From Devosia sp. (lineage in GTDB: Bacteria; Pseudomonadota; Alphaproteobacteria; Rhizobiales; Devosiaceae), in NCBI GenBank assembly GCA_028290685.1, contig JAQGJI010000132.1:1-13004 (forward strand): a stretch of 13,004 bases of DNA. Direction: 5' to 3'. Of the stretch, positions 1 to 6,455 are shown one piece after another. Both the position numbers and the translations under genes were made by a program. The notes beneath the pieces are model-generated. The model was not told the DNA's origin, searched no databases, and was given only the letters and a program-made list of their open reading frames with translations. Numbering within the stretch: the first letter of the stretch is position 1; every line of letters starts with the position of its first letter.

Positions 1-348
1 GGACGAGTAGCCGGCATGACCGGCATTTTGACCGGTGCAATGCTGCCGGGCAATGAAGAGCGGGGCTGGCGCCTCGCATTCCTGGCTGGAGCTATTCTGG
101 CTCCCGTTCTGATGTTTTTGGCGACAGGAACCCAGGTCCCCTTTGAAACCGACATTCCAGTCTGGGCGGTTGCTTTTGGCGGCCTGCTGGTCGGTCTGGG
201 CGTGACGTTTGGCGGCGGCTGCACCTCCGGCCACGGCGTCTGTGGGATGGCGCGCCTATCGCACCGCTCCATCGTGGCTACGCTCACCTTCATGGCCACT
301 ACGTTCCTGACCGTGTTCCTTGTTCGTCATGTCCTGGGAGGCTTTTGA
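1..348 (+). CDS. YeeE/YedE-family sulfur transporter half, first subunit (5' truncated)
   Basis: This is an integral membrane protein of the YeeE/YedE (Sulf_transp) family, whose members move thiosulfate or other reduced sulfur across the inner membrane. The reading frame is open from base 1, and the first visible residues GRVAGMTGIL match the inside of a family N-terminus. The true start is therefore upstream of the window and the Met at base 16 is internal. About 115 residues are visible. Hydrophobic segments lie near visible residues 25-42, 55-72 and 91-110. The segment GGGCTSGHGVCG, with cysteines at visible positions 74 and 81, is the family signature; cysteines of this kind carry or relay sulfur in characterised YeeE. 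The stop overlaps the next ATG (TGATG), which implies translational coupling. The protein is about half the length of the fused YeeE form, so it probably pairs with the next gene product. Family assignment is firm; the substrate is inferred. Confidence 0.85.
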   Translation, partial: GRVAGMTGILTGAMLPGNEERGWRLAFLAGAILAPVLMFLATGTQVPFETDIPVWAVAFGGLLVGLGVTFGGGCTSGHGVCGMARLSHRSIVATLTFMATTFLTVFLVRHVLGGF

Positions 349-785
349 TGCTTCGTTTTCTTTCGGCAGCCGCGATCGGCATGGTGTTTGGCGCCGGCAT
401 CGCCATTTCCGGCATGGCCAACCCGGCCAAGGTGCTGAACTTCTTTGACGTGTTCGGCACCTGGGATCCGAGCCTGCTGCTGGTGATGGCCTCAGCCCTT
501 GTAGTCACTTTTGTGGGTTACCGGTTCGTGCTCCGACGCCCCGCCCCGGTGTTTGACCACAAGTTCCATCTGCCCTCCAAGCGCAAGCTGGACCTGCCGC
601 TGGTTGGTGGCTCTGCACTCTTCGGCGTCGGCTGGGGCATAGCAGGATTTTGCCCGGGTGGAGCAATCCCGGCCCTTGGCCTGGGCGAGACCATGCCCTT
701 TGTCTTCGTTGCTGCCATGCTCGCCGGCATCGTTGCTGCCAAGGCGCTGCAAGCCTTCTTATCCCGCCGCGAAGCTCTTGCCTGA
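348..785 (+). CDS. YeeE/YedE-family (DUF6691-type) sulfur transporter half, second subunit
   Basis: This 145-residue membrane protein is the partner half of the preceding YeeE/YedE gene. The ATG at 348 overlaps the upstream stop by one base; an in-frame TTG at 345 is less likely. Hydrophobic segments lie at about residues 3-22, 42-62, 85-101 and 115-135. Two family motifs are visible: GAGIAISGMANPAKVLNFFD near residues 15-34, and GWGIAGFCPGGAIPALG near 96-111 with Cys102. The GFCPGGA cysteine is the counterpart of the GGCTSGHG cysteine in the first half. Together the two genes probably form one transporter for thiosulfate, sulfide-derived sulfur or a related anion. The next gene, a persulfide dioxygenase, starts 26 bases downstream. 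Adjacent split halves are common in proteobacterial sulfide-detoxification operons. The direction of transport cannot be read from the sequence. Confidence 0.85.
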   Translation: MLRFLSAAAIGMVFGAGIAISGMANPAKVLNFFDVFGTWDPSLLLVMASALVVTFVGYRFVLRRPAPVFDHKFHLPSKRKLDLPLVGGSALFGVGWGIAGFCPGGAIPALGLGETMPFVFVAAMLAGIVAAKALQAFLSRREALA

Positions 786-798
786 CCAATTTACCTGG

Positions 799-805
799 AA
801 AGGAG
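799..805 (+). promoter_or_regulatory. Ribosome binding site for the persulfide dioxygenase gene
   Basis: AAAGGAG ends 6 bases before the GTG at 812. It decides the start of the dioxygenase: the open frame reaches back to 650, but that stretch overlaps the upstream gene and encodes nothing family-like. Confidence 0.75.
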
Positions 806-811
806 ATTTCC

Positions 812-1711
812 GTGTCCAACCAACAGATCCCCTTCACGCCCGACCTTTCAGTCAAACCTGAAGTAGTGGCGTTCTTTGACGAGCCGACCAACACCATCAG
901 CTACATCGTCAAGGACCCAAATTCGAGCGCCTGTGCCGTGATCGATTCCGTTATGGACTTCGATTACCCGTCCGGCACCATCGCCTACGAAGGTGCCGAC
1001 AAGATCATCAAGCACATCCGCGACAACGGCTGGACGCTGGAATGGCTGATCGAGACGCATGTGCACGCCGACCACCTCTCCGCTGCGCCCTACATCCAGT
1101 CCAAGCTGGGCGGCAGGCTGGGCATCGGTGACCAGATCTGCGTGGTCCAGGACACCTTCGGCAAGATCTTCAACGAAGGCACCGAATTCCAGCGGGATGG
1201 ATCGCAGTTCGACCAGCTCTTCAAGGATGGGGACAGCTATCGGATCGGCACCCTGACCGCTTACACCCTGTTCACGCCCGGACATACCCCGGCGGACATG
1301 GTGCACGTAATCGGCAATGCCGCTTTCGTTGGCGATACTCTCTTCATGCCCGATGGCGGCTCGGCCCGTGCCGACTTTCCCGGCGGCGATGCTCGCACGC
1401 TTTACCGGTCAATCCAGCGGCTGCTCACCCTGCCTGGCGAGATGCGGCTTTTCATGTGCCATGACTACGGCCCGAATGGCCGCGACATCAAGTGGGAGAC
1501 CACCGTCGCAGAGCAGCGCGACCACAACATCCATGTGGGGCACGGCACCTCCGAGGACGAGTTCGTCAAGATGCGCGAGGAACGGGACAGGAAGCTGTCC
1601 ATGCCCAAACTGATCATCCCGTCTTTGCAGGTGAACATGCGGGCGGGACAACTGCCGCCAGCGGAAGAAGACGGCAAGACCTACCTCAAGGTCCCCATCA
1701 ACGGGCTTTAA
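812..1711 (+). CDS. Persulfide dioxygenase-like metallo-beta-lactamase-fold hydrolase (ETHE1/Blh type)
   Basis: This is a 299-residue cytoplasmic protein of the metallo-beta-lactamase superfamily. Members closest in motif (ETHE1 and the hydrolase domain of Blh) oxidise glutathione persulfide to sulfite and glutathione with a single iron. The THVHADH motif lies at residues 82-88 (His83, His85, Asp87, His88). Further metal-ligand candidates are His158 in FTPGHTP, Asp175 in FVGDTLF and His217 in FMCHDYG. The SARADFPGGDARTLYRSI stretch near 184-201 is typical of the persulfide dioxygenase group rather than glyoxalase II. The tail after about residue 225 (RDHNIHVGHGTSEDEFV) is also seen in ETHE1-like bacterial proteins. 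The GTG start is preferred because a strong ribosome binding site precedes it and the protein then begins MSNQQIPF. A rhodanese-like gene follows 26 bases downstream, a common functional partner. Fold and subgroup are well supported; the exact substrate is inferred from context. Confidence 0.85.
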   Translation: MSNQQIPFTPDLSVKPEVVAFFDEPTNTISYIVKDPNSSACAVIDSVMDFDYPSGTIAYEGADKIIKHIRDNGWTLEWLIETHVHADHLSAAPYIQSKLGGRLGIGDQICVVQDTFGKIFNEGTEFQRDGSQFDQLFKDGDSYRIGTLTAYTLFTPGHTPADMVHVIGNAAFVGDTLFMPDGGSARADFPGGDARTLYRSIQRLLTLPGEMRLFMCHDYGPNGRDIKWETTVAEQRDHNIHVGHGTSEDEFVKMREERDRKLSMPKLIIPSLQVNMRAGQLPPAEEDGKTYLKVPINGL

Positions 1712-1737
1712 GGAACGCTTACAAAGGAAATTCGGCA

Positions 1738-2064
1738 ATGAACATTCGTAAAATCGATGACCGCTTCGCTGTCACCGGCCAGATCCAACCGGGGGACATC
1801 AGTGCCTTGGCGGCTGCGGGCTTCAGCGGGATCATCTGCGCCCGGCCGGACGATGAGGACGCTGGTCAACCAAGTTTCGAGCAGATTGAGAAGGCCGCCA
1901 GGCAAGCCGGCATCACGGCCGTACACATTCCGGTCTCCGGCCCGCTCACCGAGGGTCAGATGATCCGGTTCGAACAGGCCCTCGAAACGATGGACGGTCC
2001 GGTGCTCGGTTATTGCCGCTCCGGTGGGCGCGCCGGCAGTCTGTACCAGGCCTGCAAGAAGTAA
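1738..2064 (+). CDS. DUF442/TIGR01244-family rhodanese-like (phosphatase-fold) protein
   Basis: This 108-residue protein resembles the TIGR01244/DUF442 family, which has a phosphatase-like fold with a rhodanese-type cysteine loop. The opening MNIRKIDDRFAVTGQIQPGD and the segment ICARPDDE are family-typical. The candidate active site is YCRSGGRAGSL near residues 93-103, where the CRSGxR loop would hold a persulfide on its cysteine. The likely role is sulfane-sulfur transfer, supplying or removing persulfide for the dioxygenase encoded just upstream. In Agrobacterium and Xylella Blh, this domain is fused to the dioxygenase; here it is a separate gene placed after it. An AAAGGAA ribosome binding site sits about 8 bases before the ATG. 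The gene ends 5 bases before the SulP start, so it is almost certainly co-transcribed. A dual-specificity phosphatase activity cannot be excluded from sequence alone. Confidence 0.82.
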   Translation: MNIRKIDDRFAVTGQIQPGDISALAAAGFSGIICARPDDEDAGQPSFEQIEKAARQAGITAVHIPVSGPLTEGQMIRFEQALETMDGPVLGYCRSGGRAGSLYQACKK

Positions 2065-2069
2065 CGGAA

Positions 2070-3881
2070 ATGAAGCTCAAGACCTACCTGCCAATCCTTG
2101 ACTGGGGACGCCGCTACAACCGCCAGACCCTGACCAGCGATATCATCGCGGCGGTGATCGTCACCATCATGCTTATCCCGCAGTCGCTCGCCTATGCGCT
2201 CCTTGCCGGGTTACCACCGGAGGTAGGTCTTTATGCATCCATCCTGCCGTTGATCGCCTATGCGATCTTCGGCACCTCCACTGCTCTGGCCGTGGGGCCG
2301 GTGGCAGTAGTTTCGCTCATGACCGCGGCCGCCGTGGGGCGCGTGGCCGCGGAAGGCACAGCCGACTACGCAAGTGCGGCTATCGTTCTGGCGCTACTCT
2401 CGGGTGGCATGCTGGCGGTCATGGGCTTTTTCCGGCTCGGTTTCATTGCCAACTTCCTCTCCCATCCGGTTATCTCGGGATTCATCACGGCCTCGGGCAT
2501 CATTATCGCCACCAGCCAGTTGGGTGGCCTTCTCGGCATTCCCACCCATGGGCACGCCATGCCGGCACTGCTTGGATCGCTTGCCGAAAACATCGGCATG
2601 ATCAACGTCTATACACTTGGGGTGGGCGCTGTTTCGCTCGGCCTGTTGCTCTGGATCCGGCTGGATCTCAAGAACTGGCTGCTTCGGCTCAATCTCTCCA
2701 AAGGGGTGGCCAACCTTATCGTTCGCGCGGGCCCGGTTTTCGTGGTTTTCCTCACCATGGCAGCGGCCGGGCTGTTTGATCTTGGTGGAAAAGGGGTGGC
2801 CCTTGTCGGGGACGTGCCGCAGGGCCTGCCACTGCTTTCGCTGCCGACATTCGGGCTGGACACGATCCAAGCTCTCGCCGTGCCAGCGCTGATTATCTCG
2901 GTTGTCGGGTTCGTGGAGTCGATTTCGGTGGCTCAGACACTCGCAGCCAAGCGACGTGAGCGGATCGACCCCAATCAGGAATTGATCGGCCTGGGTGCTT
3001 CCAACATCGCAGCCGCGATCGGGGGCGGTTATCCGGTGACCGGGGGCTTTGCGCGCTCTGTTGTCAACTACGATGCCGGGGCGGCCACACCGGCCGCTGG
3101 AGCTTTCACGGCGATCGGCATCGCGGGCGCTACGCTGCTGCTGACACCTTTCCTGGCGGTGCTGCCCAAGGCGACGCTGTCAGCCACCATCATCATTGCC
3201 GTTCTTACCCTTGTCGACTTCGGGATTTTGAAGAGGGCGTGGGGCTATTCGAAGGCCGACTTTACGGCTGTGGCAATAACTCTGCTGGGGACCCTTGTTC
3301 TTGGAGTGGAGGTGGGTATCGCCCTGGGCGTCGGCGCATCGATCCTGGTGTTCCTCTACCGCTCGTCCACGCCCCATGCCGCCATTGTCGGTCGCGTGGC
3401 CGGGACCGAGCACTATCGCAACGTAAAGCGCCACAAGGTGGAAACCACGCCGGGCATCGTCTCGATCAGGGTTGACGAGAGCCTTTACTTTGCCAATGCG
3501 CGGTATCTTGAGGACCTGGTGTTCGCCACCGCTGCGCAAAGCCCCGGCCTGACGCACGTTATCCTGATGTGCTCGGCCGTGAACGATCTTGATCTGTCGG
3601 CACTGGAGAGCCTCGAAGCCATCAACCTGCGGCTGAAGGATCAGGGCGTCACCTTGCATCTTTCCGAGGTCAAAGGGCCTGTCATGGACAAGCTCTGCGG
3701 AACCGAGCTTCTGGACCATCTCACGGGCAAGGTATTCCTGACCCAGCATCAGGCGGTTACCGAGCTGGCCAACCAGTCCGCCGTCCAGCCGAGCGGCGAT
3801 AATGAGAGTGGCACCAGTCGCGCGAAGGTGGAGCCCCTGGAGGAACGCCTGGCGCTTAGTGAGCGGCCGGCTTCGCTCTAG
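2070..3881 (+). CDS. SulP-family anion transporter with C-terminal STAS domain
   Basis: This 603-residue inner-membrane transporter belongs to the SulP (SLC26) family, which moves sulfate, bicarbonate or related anions. The family signature MLIPQSLAYALLAGLPPEVG lies at residues 34-53. Many hydrophobic helices follow to about residue 430, including FVESISVAQ near 281-289 with the conserved glutamate and GGYPVTGGFARSVVN near 319-333. A cytoplasmic STAS domain spans roughly 458-565 and contains CSAVNDLDLSALESL. A hydrophilic tail of about 38 residues follows. An earlier in-frame ATG at 2013 would overlap the previous gene, so the ATG at 2070, 5 bases after that gene's stop, is chosen; its ribosome binding site is weak (GGAA close to the ATG), suggesting coupling. 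Within a persulfide-oxidation cluster it most likely handles sulfate or sulfite, possibly as an exporter; substrate and direction are inference. Confidence 0.88.
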   Translation: MKLKTYLPILDWGRRYNRQTLTSDIIAAVIVTIMLIPQSLAYALLAGLPPEVGLYASILPLIAYAIFGTSTALAVGPVAVVSLMTAAAVGRVAAEGTADYASAAIVLALLSGGMLAVMGFFRLGFIANFLSHPVISGFITASGIIIATSQLGGLLGIPTHGHAMPALLGSLAENIGMINVYTLGVGAVSLGLLLWIRLDLKNWLLRLNLSKGVANLIVRAGPVFVVFLTMAAAGLFDLGGKGVALVGDVPQGLPLLSLPTFGLDTIQALAVPALIISVVGFVESISVAQTLAAKRRERIDPNQELIGLGASNIAAAIGGGYPVTGGFARSVVNYDAGAATPAAGAFTAIGIAGATLLLTPFLAVLPKATLSATIIIAVLTLVDFGILKRAWGYSKADFTAVAITLLGTLVLGVEVGIALGVGASILVFLYRSSTPHAAIVGRVAGTEHYRNVKRHKVETTPGIVSIRVDESLYFANARYLEDLVFATAAQSPGLTHVILMCSAVNDLDLSALESLEAINLRLKDQGVTLHLSEVKGPVMDKLCGTELLDHLTGKVFLTQHQAVTELANQSAVQPSGDNESGTSRAKVEPLEERLALSERPASL

Positions 3882-3919
3882 CGTTTGGCCAACAATCATC
3901 CGGCCAATGGAGACCAGAC

Positions 3920-4312
3920 ATGCAGAACTATACATTCGACAAGGTTCTCGAGGGGACCAGCTTCGAGGAAGCGCTGCGCAGAACGCGTGATGCACTGGCG
4001 GCTAGAGGCTTTGGTGTGCTGACCGAAATCGACGTCAGGAAAACCATGAAGGCTAAGCTGGACGCCGAGATCGGTGACTACACGATCCTTGGGGCCTGCA
4101 ACCCGAAAATGGCCTACGAGGCGCTTAAGCTTGAGCCTCGGGTCGGGGCCATGCTGCCGTGCAATGTCATTGTCCGCACGCTGCCCGGCGGGAAAGTAGA
4201 GGTCAGTGCAATCGACCCTGTCGCTTCCATGGCTTCGATCGACAACGGCGAACTGTCTGCGGTGGCCGGCCAGGTCCGCGATATGTTGCAAGAGGCAGTA
4301 GACACTCTCTAA
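3920..4312 (+). CDS. DUF302 family protein
   Basis: This 130-residue protein matches the DUF302 family: an N-terminal amphipathic segment, EEALRRTRDALAARGFGVLTEIDV near residues 16-39 (family-typical), then GACNPKMAYEAL at 58-69 and LPCNVIV at 79-85. There is no signal peptide or membrane helix, so it is probably cytoplasmic. Cysteines at 60 and 81 sit in the two most conserved motifs and could bind a ligand or take part in thiol chemistry, but the biochemical role of DUF302 is not established. A GGAGA ribosome binding site (3909-3913) is 6 bases before the ATG. A 6-bp inverted repeat TTGGCC/GGCCAA (3885-3890 and 3902-3907) lies directly before it in the 38-base gap after the SulP gene. It is the last gene of the sulfur cluster. 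Family assignment is confident; function is unknown. Confidence 0.85.
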   Translation: MQNYTFDKVLEGTSFEEALRRTRDALAARGFGVLTEIDVRKTMKAKLDAEIGDYTILGACNPKMAYEALKLEPRVGAMLPCNVIVRTLPGGKVEVSAIDPVASMASIDNGELSAVAGQVRDMLQEAVDTL

Positions 4313-4376
4313 GCCCCGTGCCGCTCAGGAGAGCCTGCTCCACACCGTCTGGGGGCGAACCCCGCTCCAAAACCTG

Positions 4377-4402
4377 GGCTCCATCCTTCAAAAGTTGGAG
4401 CC
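4377..4402 (+). terminator. Candidate hairpin terminator after the sulfur cluster
   Basis: A perfect 7-bp stem GGCTCCA/TGGAGCC closes a 12-base loop, 65 bases after the DUF302 stop. It is followed by TTCGCC rather than a T-run, so it could be a weak or Rho-assisted terminator or only an mRNA 3' end structure. A smaller GGGG-CCCC hairpin sits just upstream at 4351-4363. The rest of the 4313-4585 gap holds no supported gene. Confidence 0.3.
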
Positions 4403-4453
4403 TTCGCCAACCCGGTACGGCTCGCTGCAGCGTGGTAATCCTAACACAGATTA

Positions 4454-4473
4454 CACTCACAAGTTTGCGAGTG
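4454..4473. repeat. Imperfect 20-bp palindrome upstream of the L,D-transpeptidase gene
   Basis: CACTC at 4454-4458 and GAGTG at 4469-4473 are exact inverted arms, and inner bases also pair (CA with TG), giving 16 of 20 symmetric positions. It lies about 113 bases before the transpeptidase ATG, in the only region that could hold that gene's promoter. It may be an operator or a small leader hairpin; no known motif is recognised. Confidence 0.25.
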
Positions 4474-4576
4474 ATTGCTCCTGTTAAGGTTTGCAAGGTA
4501 TTGATCTAGGCATCGGCACCCTCGGCTTTGCCGCGCCTGATTGCGGCACGGAACAGTGCCGAAGCTTGTCGTGCAT

Positions 4577-4580
4577 GGAG
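4577..4580 (+). promoter_or_regulatory. Ribosome binding site for the L,D-transpeptidase gene
   Basis: GGAG is 5 bases before the ATG at 4586. It selects that ATG over the in-frame TTG at 4541. The shorter protein then begins with a clean signal peptide. Confidence 0.65.
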
Positions 4581-4585
4581 CTTTT

Positions 4586-6280
4586 ATGAACAGATACCTG
4601 GTTTGCCTCGCTGCTGCCCTGGCTGGCATTGCCTCCCTCACGCCAGCGCTGTCCCAGGAGATTGCCGGGCTGGCAACCGGTCCGATCATTATTGCTCCGC
4701 CCCAGACGCCGCTCGCCCAAACCATCAAGGCAGGCTTGGCTGGTGCCTATACCGGCGCGCCCAAGGACAGTTCCGTTTACCGCGAAGCCCAAAAGCTCTA
4801 CTTTTTCTATGGAGCGCGACACTTCGAGCCCATCTGGCTTGACCAGTCTGCCAATGGTGCGGTGGCCTTTTCTGCTCCAGCCCAAAAGATCATCAAGCTG
4901 TTCGAGGCTGCTGGGTCCGAAGGTCTTCGCCCGGCCGACTATTTGACCCCTGAGCTGGACGTGACGGGCGCCAAGGGCAGCCCGGCCAAAATGGCTGCGC
5001 TTGAAACCGCCTTTTCGCGTGCTGTCATGCGCTATGCCAGCCACATTCATACGGGCCGGATAAATCCCCAGTCGGTCAGCCCCGCGCTCGACATCGAACC
5101 CAAGAAACTCGATGAAGCCGCCCTGCTGGTGCAGCTCGCCTCCAGCCCGGACCCGGTTTCGGTGCTGCAGGGGCTGCAGCCCACGCACCCCGAATTTAAG
5201 GCCCTCAAGGCTGCCCTGGCAAATTTCGACGAACGCCAGGCCGAGGCTCCCTTGCAGATCGCGGCTGGCCCTACGCTCAAGCCCGGCATGAGCGACGCGC
5301 GCATCCCGGCCCTGCGGACCCGCTTTGAACTGCCGCCCACCGACGACCTCGTATATGACGATGCCCTGGTGGCAGCCATGAAGTCGTTCCAGCAAAGCCG
5401 CAACCTTGCGGTAGACGGCGTCGTCGGACCCGCCACCTTGACCGCCATCAATGGCGGAGCCCCTTTGAGCCGCGCCGACATTATTGCCAACATGGAGCGC
5501 TGGCGCTGGATGCCGCGTGACATGGGCGATTTCCATGTGTTTGTTAATATTCCCGAATACCGCCTGGCGATCAGCCGGGACGGAGCGGAAAGCTACACCA
5601 CCCGGGTCGTGGTCGGCACCGTCAAAAACCAGACGCCGATTTTTTCGGACTCTATCCAGCACATCGTTGTGAACCCTTACTGGAACGTGCCGAGCTCGAT
5701 CGTCAAAGGCGAGCTTGCCCAGGCCGTGCTGCGCAACCCTGACTATATCGACAGCCACAATTACGACCTGTTGTACGAAGGCAGGCCGGTCAGTCCCTGG
5801 CAGGTAAACTGGTCCATGGTCAGCACCAGTTACTTCCCCTTCAAGATGCGGCAGCGTCCCGGGCCAGACAATGCCTTGGGCCAGATCAAATTCCTGTTCC
5901 CCAACAAGCACGATGTTTACCTGCACGATACGCCCTCGAAAGCCTTCTTCGAGCGTGATGCGCGGGCGCTTAGCCATGGCTGCGTGCGGGTGCAGAACCC
6001 GATGGAATTTGCCGGCGCCCTGATGGCCAACGAGCCCAACATCGATCGCGCTTCGCTGGAAGCCATGTTCGGCCCCTCGGAGCGCTGGGTCAATCCAGAA
6101 ACCCAGATCCCGGTCCATCTCGCCTATTTCACGGTCCGCCCCCAGGCTGACGGATCGCTGCGTTCCTTTGAGGATATCTATGGTCACAATGCGAAGCTGA
6201 TCGCTGCGCTGGGCCTTGGGCCGGCACCGGTGGCGCCACAGATCGTCGCCGAAGCCCCCGCCGCCGACGTCGCTCCCTGA
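4586..6280 (+). CDS. YcbB-type L,D-transpeptidase (secreted, PG-binding plus YkuD domains)
   Basis: This 564-residue envelope enzyme forms 3-3 cross-links in peptidoglycan by transferring meso-diaminopimelate donor stems. Residues 1-24 form a signal peptide (MNRYLVCLAAALAGIASL...ALSQ). An N-terminal scaffold domain follows (about 60-230, with FFYGARHFEPIWL and HIHTGRINP). A peptidoglycan-binding domain lies near 235-290 (SFQQSRNLAVDGVVGPATLTAIN). The YkuD catalytic domain spans about 315-500. The active-site segment SHGCVRVQNP places the catalytic cysteine at 466 with His464, and His447 in YLHDTPSK is the second conserved histidine. The VNPYWNVP segment near 362-369 is typical of the YcbB group. 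Size and domain order match that group rather than small Ldt enzymes. The next gene encodes another secreted wall protein of the YcbK family, repeating the ycbB-ycbK neighbourhood of E. coli. A long open frame on the opposite strand is a shadow of this gene. Confidence 0.92.
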   Translation: MNRYLVCLAAALAGIASLTPALSQEIAGLATGPIIIAPPQTPLAQTIKAGLAGAYTGAPKDSSVYREAQKLYFFYGARHFEPIWLDQSANGAVAFSAPAQKIIKLFEAAGSEGLRPADYLTPELDVTGAKGSPAKMAALETAFSRAVMRYASHIHTGRINPQSVSPALDIEPKKLDEAALLVQLASSPDPVSVLQGLQPTHPEFKALKAALANFDERQAEAPLQIAAGPTLKPGMSDARIPALRTRFELPPTDDLVYDDALVAAMKSFQQSRNLAVDGVVGPATLTAINGGAPLSRADIIANMERWRWMPRDMGDFHVFVNIPEYRLAISRDGAESYTTRVVVGTVKNQTPIFSDSIQHIVVNPYWNVPSSIVKGELAQAVLRNPDYIDSHNYDLLYEGRPVSPWQVNWSMVSTSYFPFKMRQRPGPDNALGQIKFLFPNKHDVYLHDTPSKAFFERDARALSHGCVRVQNPMEFAGALMANEPNIDRASLEAMFGPSERWVNPETQIPVHLAYFTVRPQADGSLRSFEDIYGHNAKLIAALGLGPAPVAPQIVAEAPAADVAP

Positions 6281-6286
6281 GCCAGC

Positions 6287-6301
6287 TTAAGCTTGGCTTA
6301 A
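6287..6301. promoter_or_regulatory. Candidate CtrA binding site (TTAA-N7-TTAA)
   Basis: TTAAGCTTGGCTTAA is an exact match to the full TTAA-N7-TTAA consensus of CtrA, the alphaproteobacterial cell-cycle response regulator. It begins 7 bases after the transpeptidase stop and 155 bases before the DUF882 start. CtrA controls envelope and division genes in several alphaproteobacteria, so a wall-enzyme target makes sense. A single short match can arise by chance. Confidence 0.4.
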
Positions 6302-6306
6302 CAATT

Positions 6307-6369
6307 CTGCCTTGGTTGCGCCTGCTTTTGTCCTTAATAACATTGCTGTGAGCAATGCGGCCAAGGCAG
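6307..6369 (+). repeat. Structured inverted-repeat element in the leader of the DUF882 gene
   Basis: CTGCCTTGG (6307-6315) and CCAAGGCAG (6361-6369) are perfect inverted arms. With two G-U pairs and one G-C pair they extend to 12 bp (6307-6318 with 6358-6369). Inside, CATTGCT-GTG-AGCAATG (6341-6357) is a perfect 7-bp hairpin directly abutting the outer stem. No T-run follows on either strand, so it is not an intrinsic terminator. It may be a cis-acting leader element, a small RNA or mRNA-stabilising structure. The 6281-6455 gap holds no other supported gene. Confidence 0.45.
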
Positions 6370-6455
6370 GTTGAGAGCTTGTTAGCGTTAATCAAATCGA
6401 TCCCTTTATGCGCTAAATTCCCGCCACGACTGGCAGATGCCAGACAGGGTTCAGC

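Noticed and set aside
650..811. N-terminal extension of the persulfide dioxygenase to base 650
   Set aside because: The extension overlaps the YeeE gene in another frame, is Cys/Arg-rich and unlike the family, and a strong ribosome binding site supports GTG at 812.
2013..2069. Earlier ATG for the SulP gene
   Set aside because: It lies inside the DUF442 gene, over the active-site codons, and adds residues with no SulP similarity. The ATG at 2070 gives the normal N-terminus.
4313..4440. Possible tRNA-like element, suggested by GGGGGCGAACCCC near 4351
   Set aside because: No T-loop consensus, acceptor stem or anticodon arm could be assembled around it; only isolated small hairpins are present.
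4484..6187. 567-codon open frame on the minus strand opposite the L,D-transpeptidase gene
   Set aside because: It is a shadow frame of a G+C-rich gene. The plus strand carries clear signal peptide, PG-binding and YkuD motifs, while the minus translation shows no recognisable domain and is rich in residues typical of antisense frames (His, Arg, Gly, Val).
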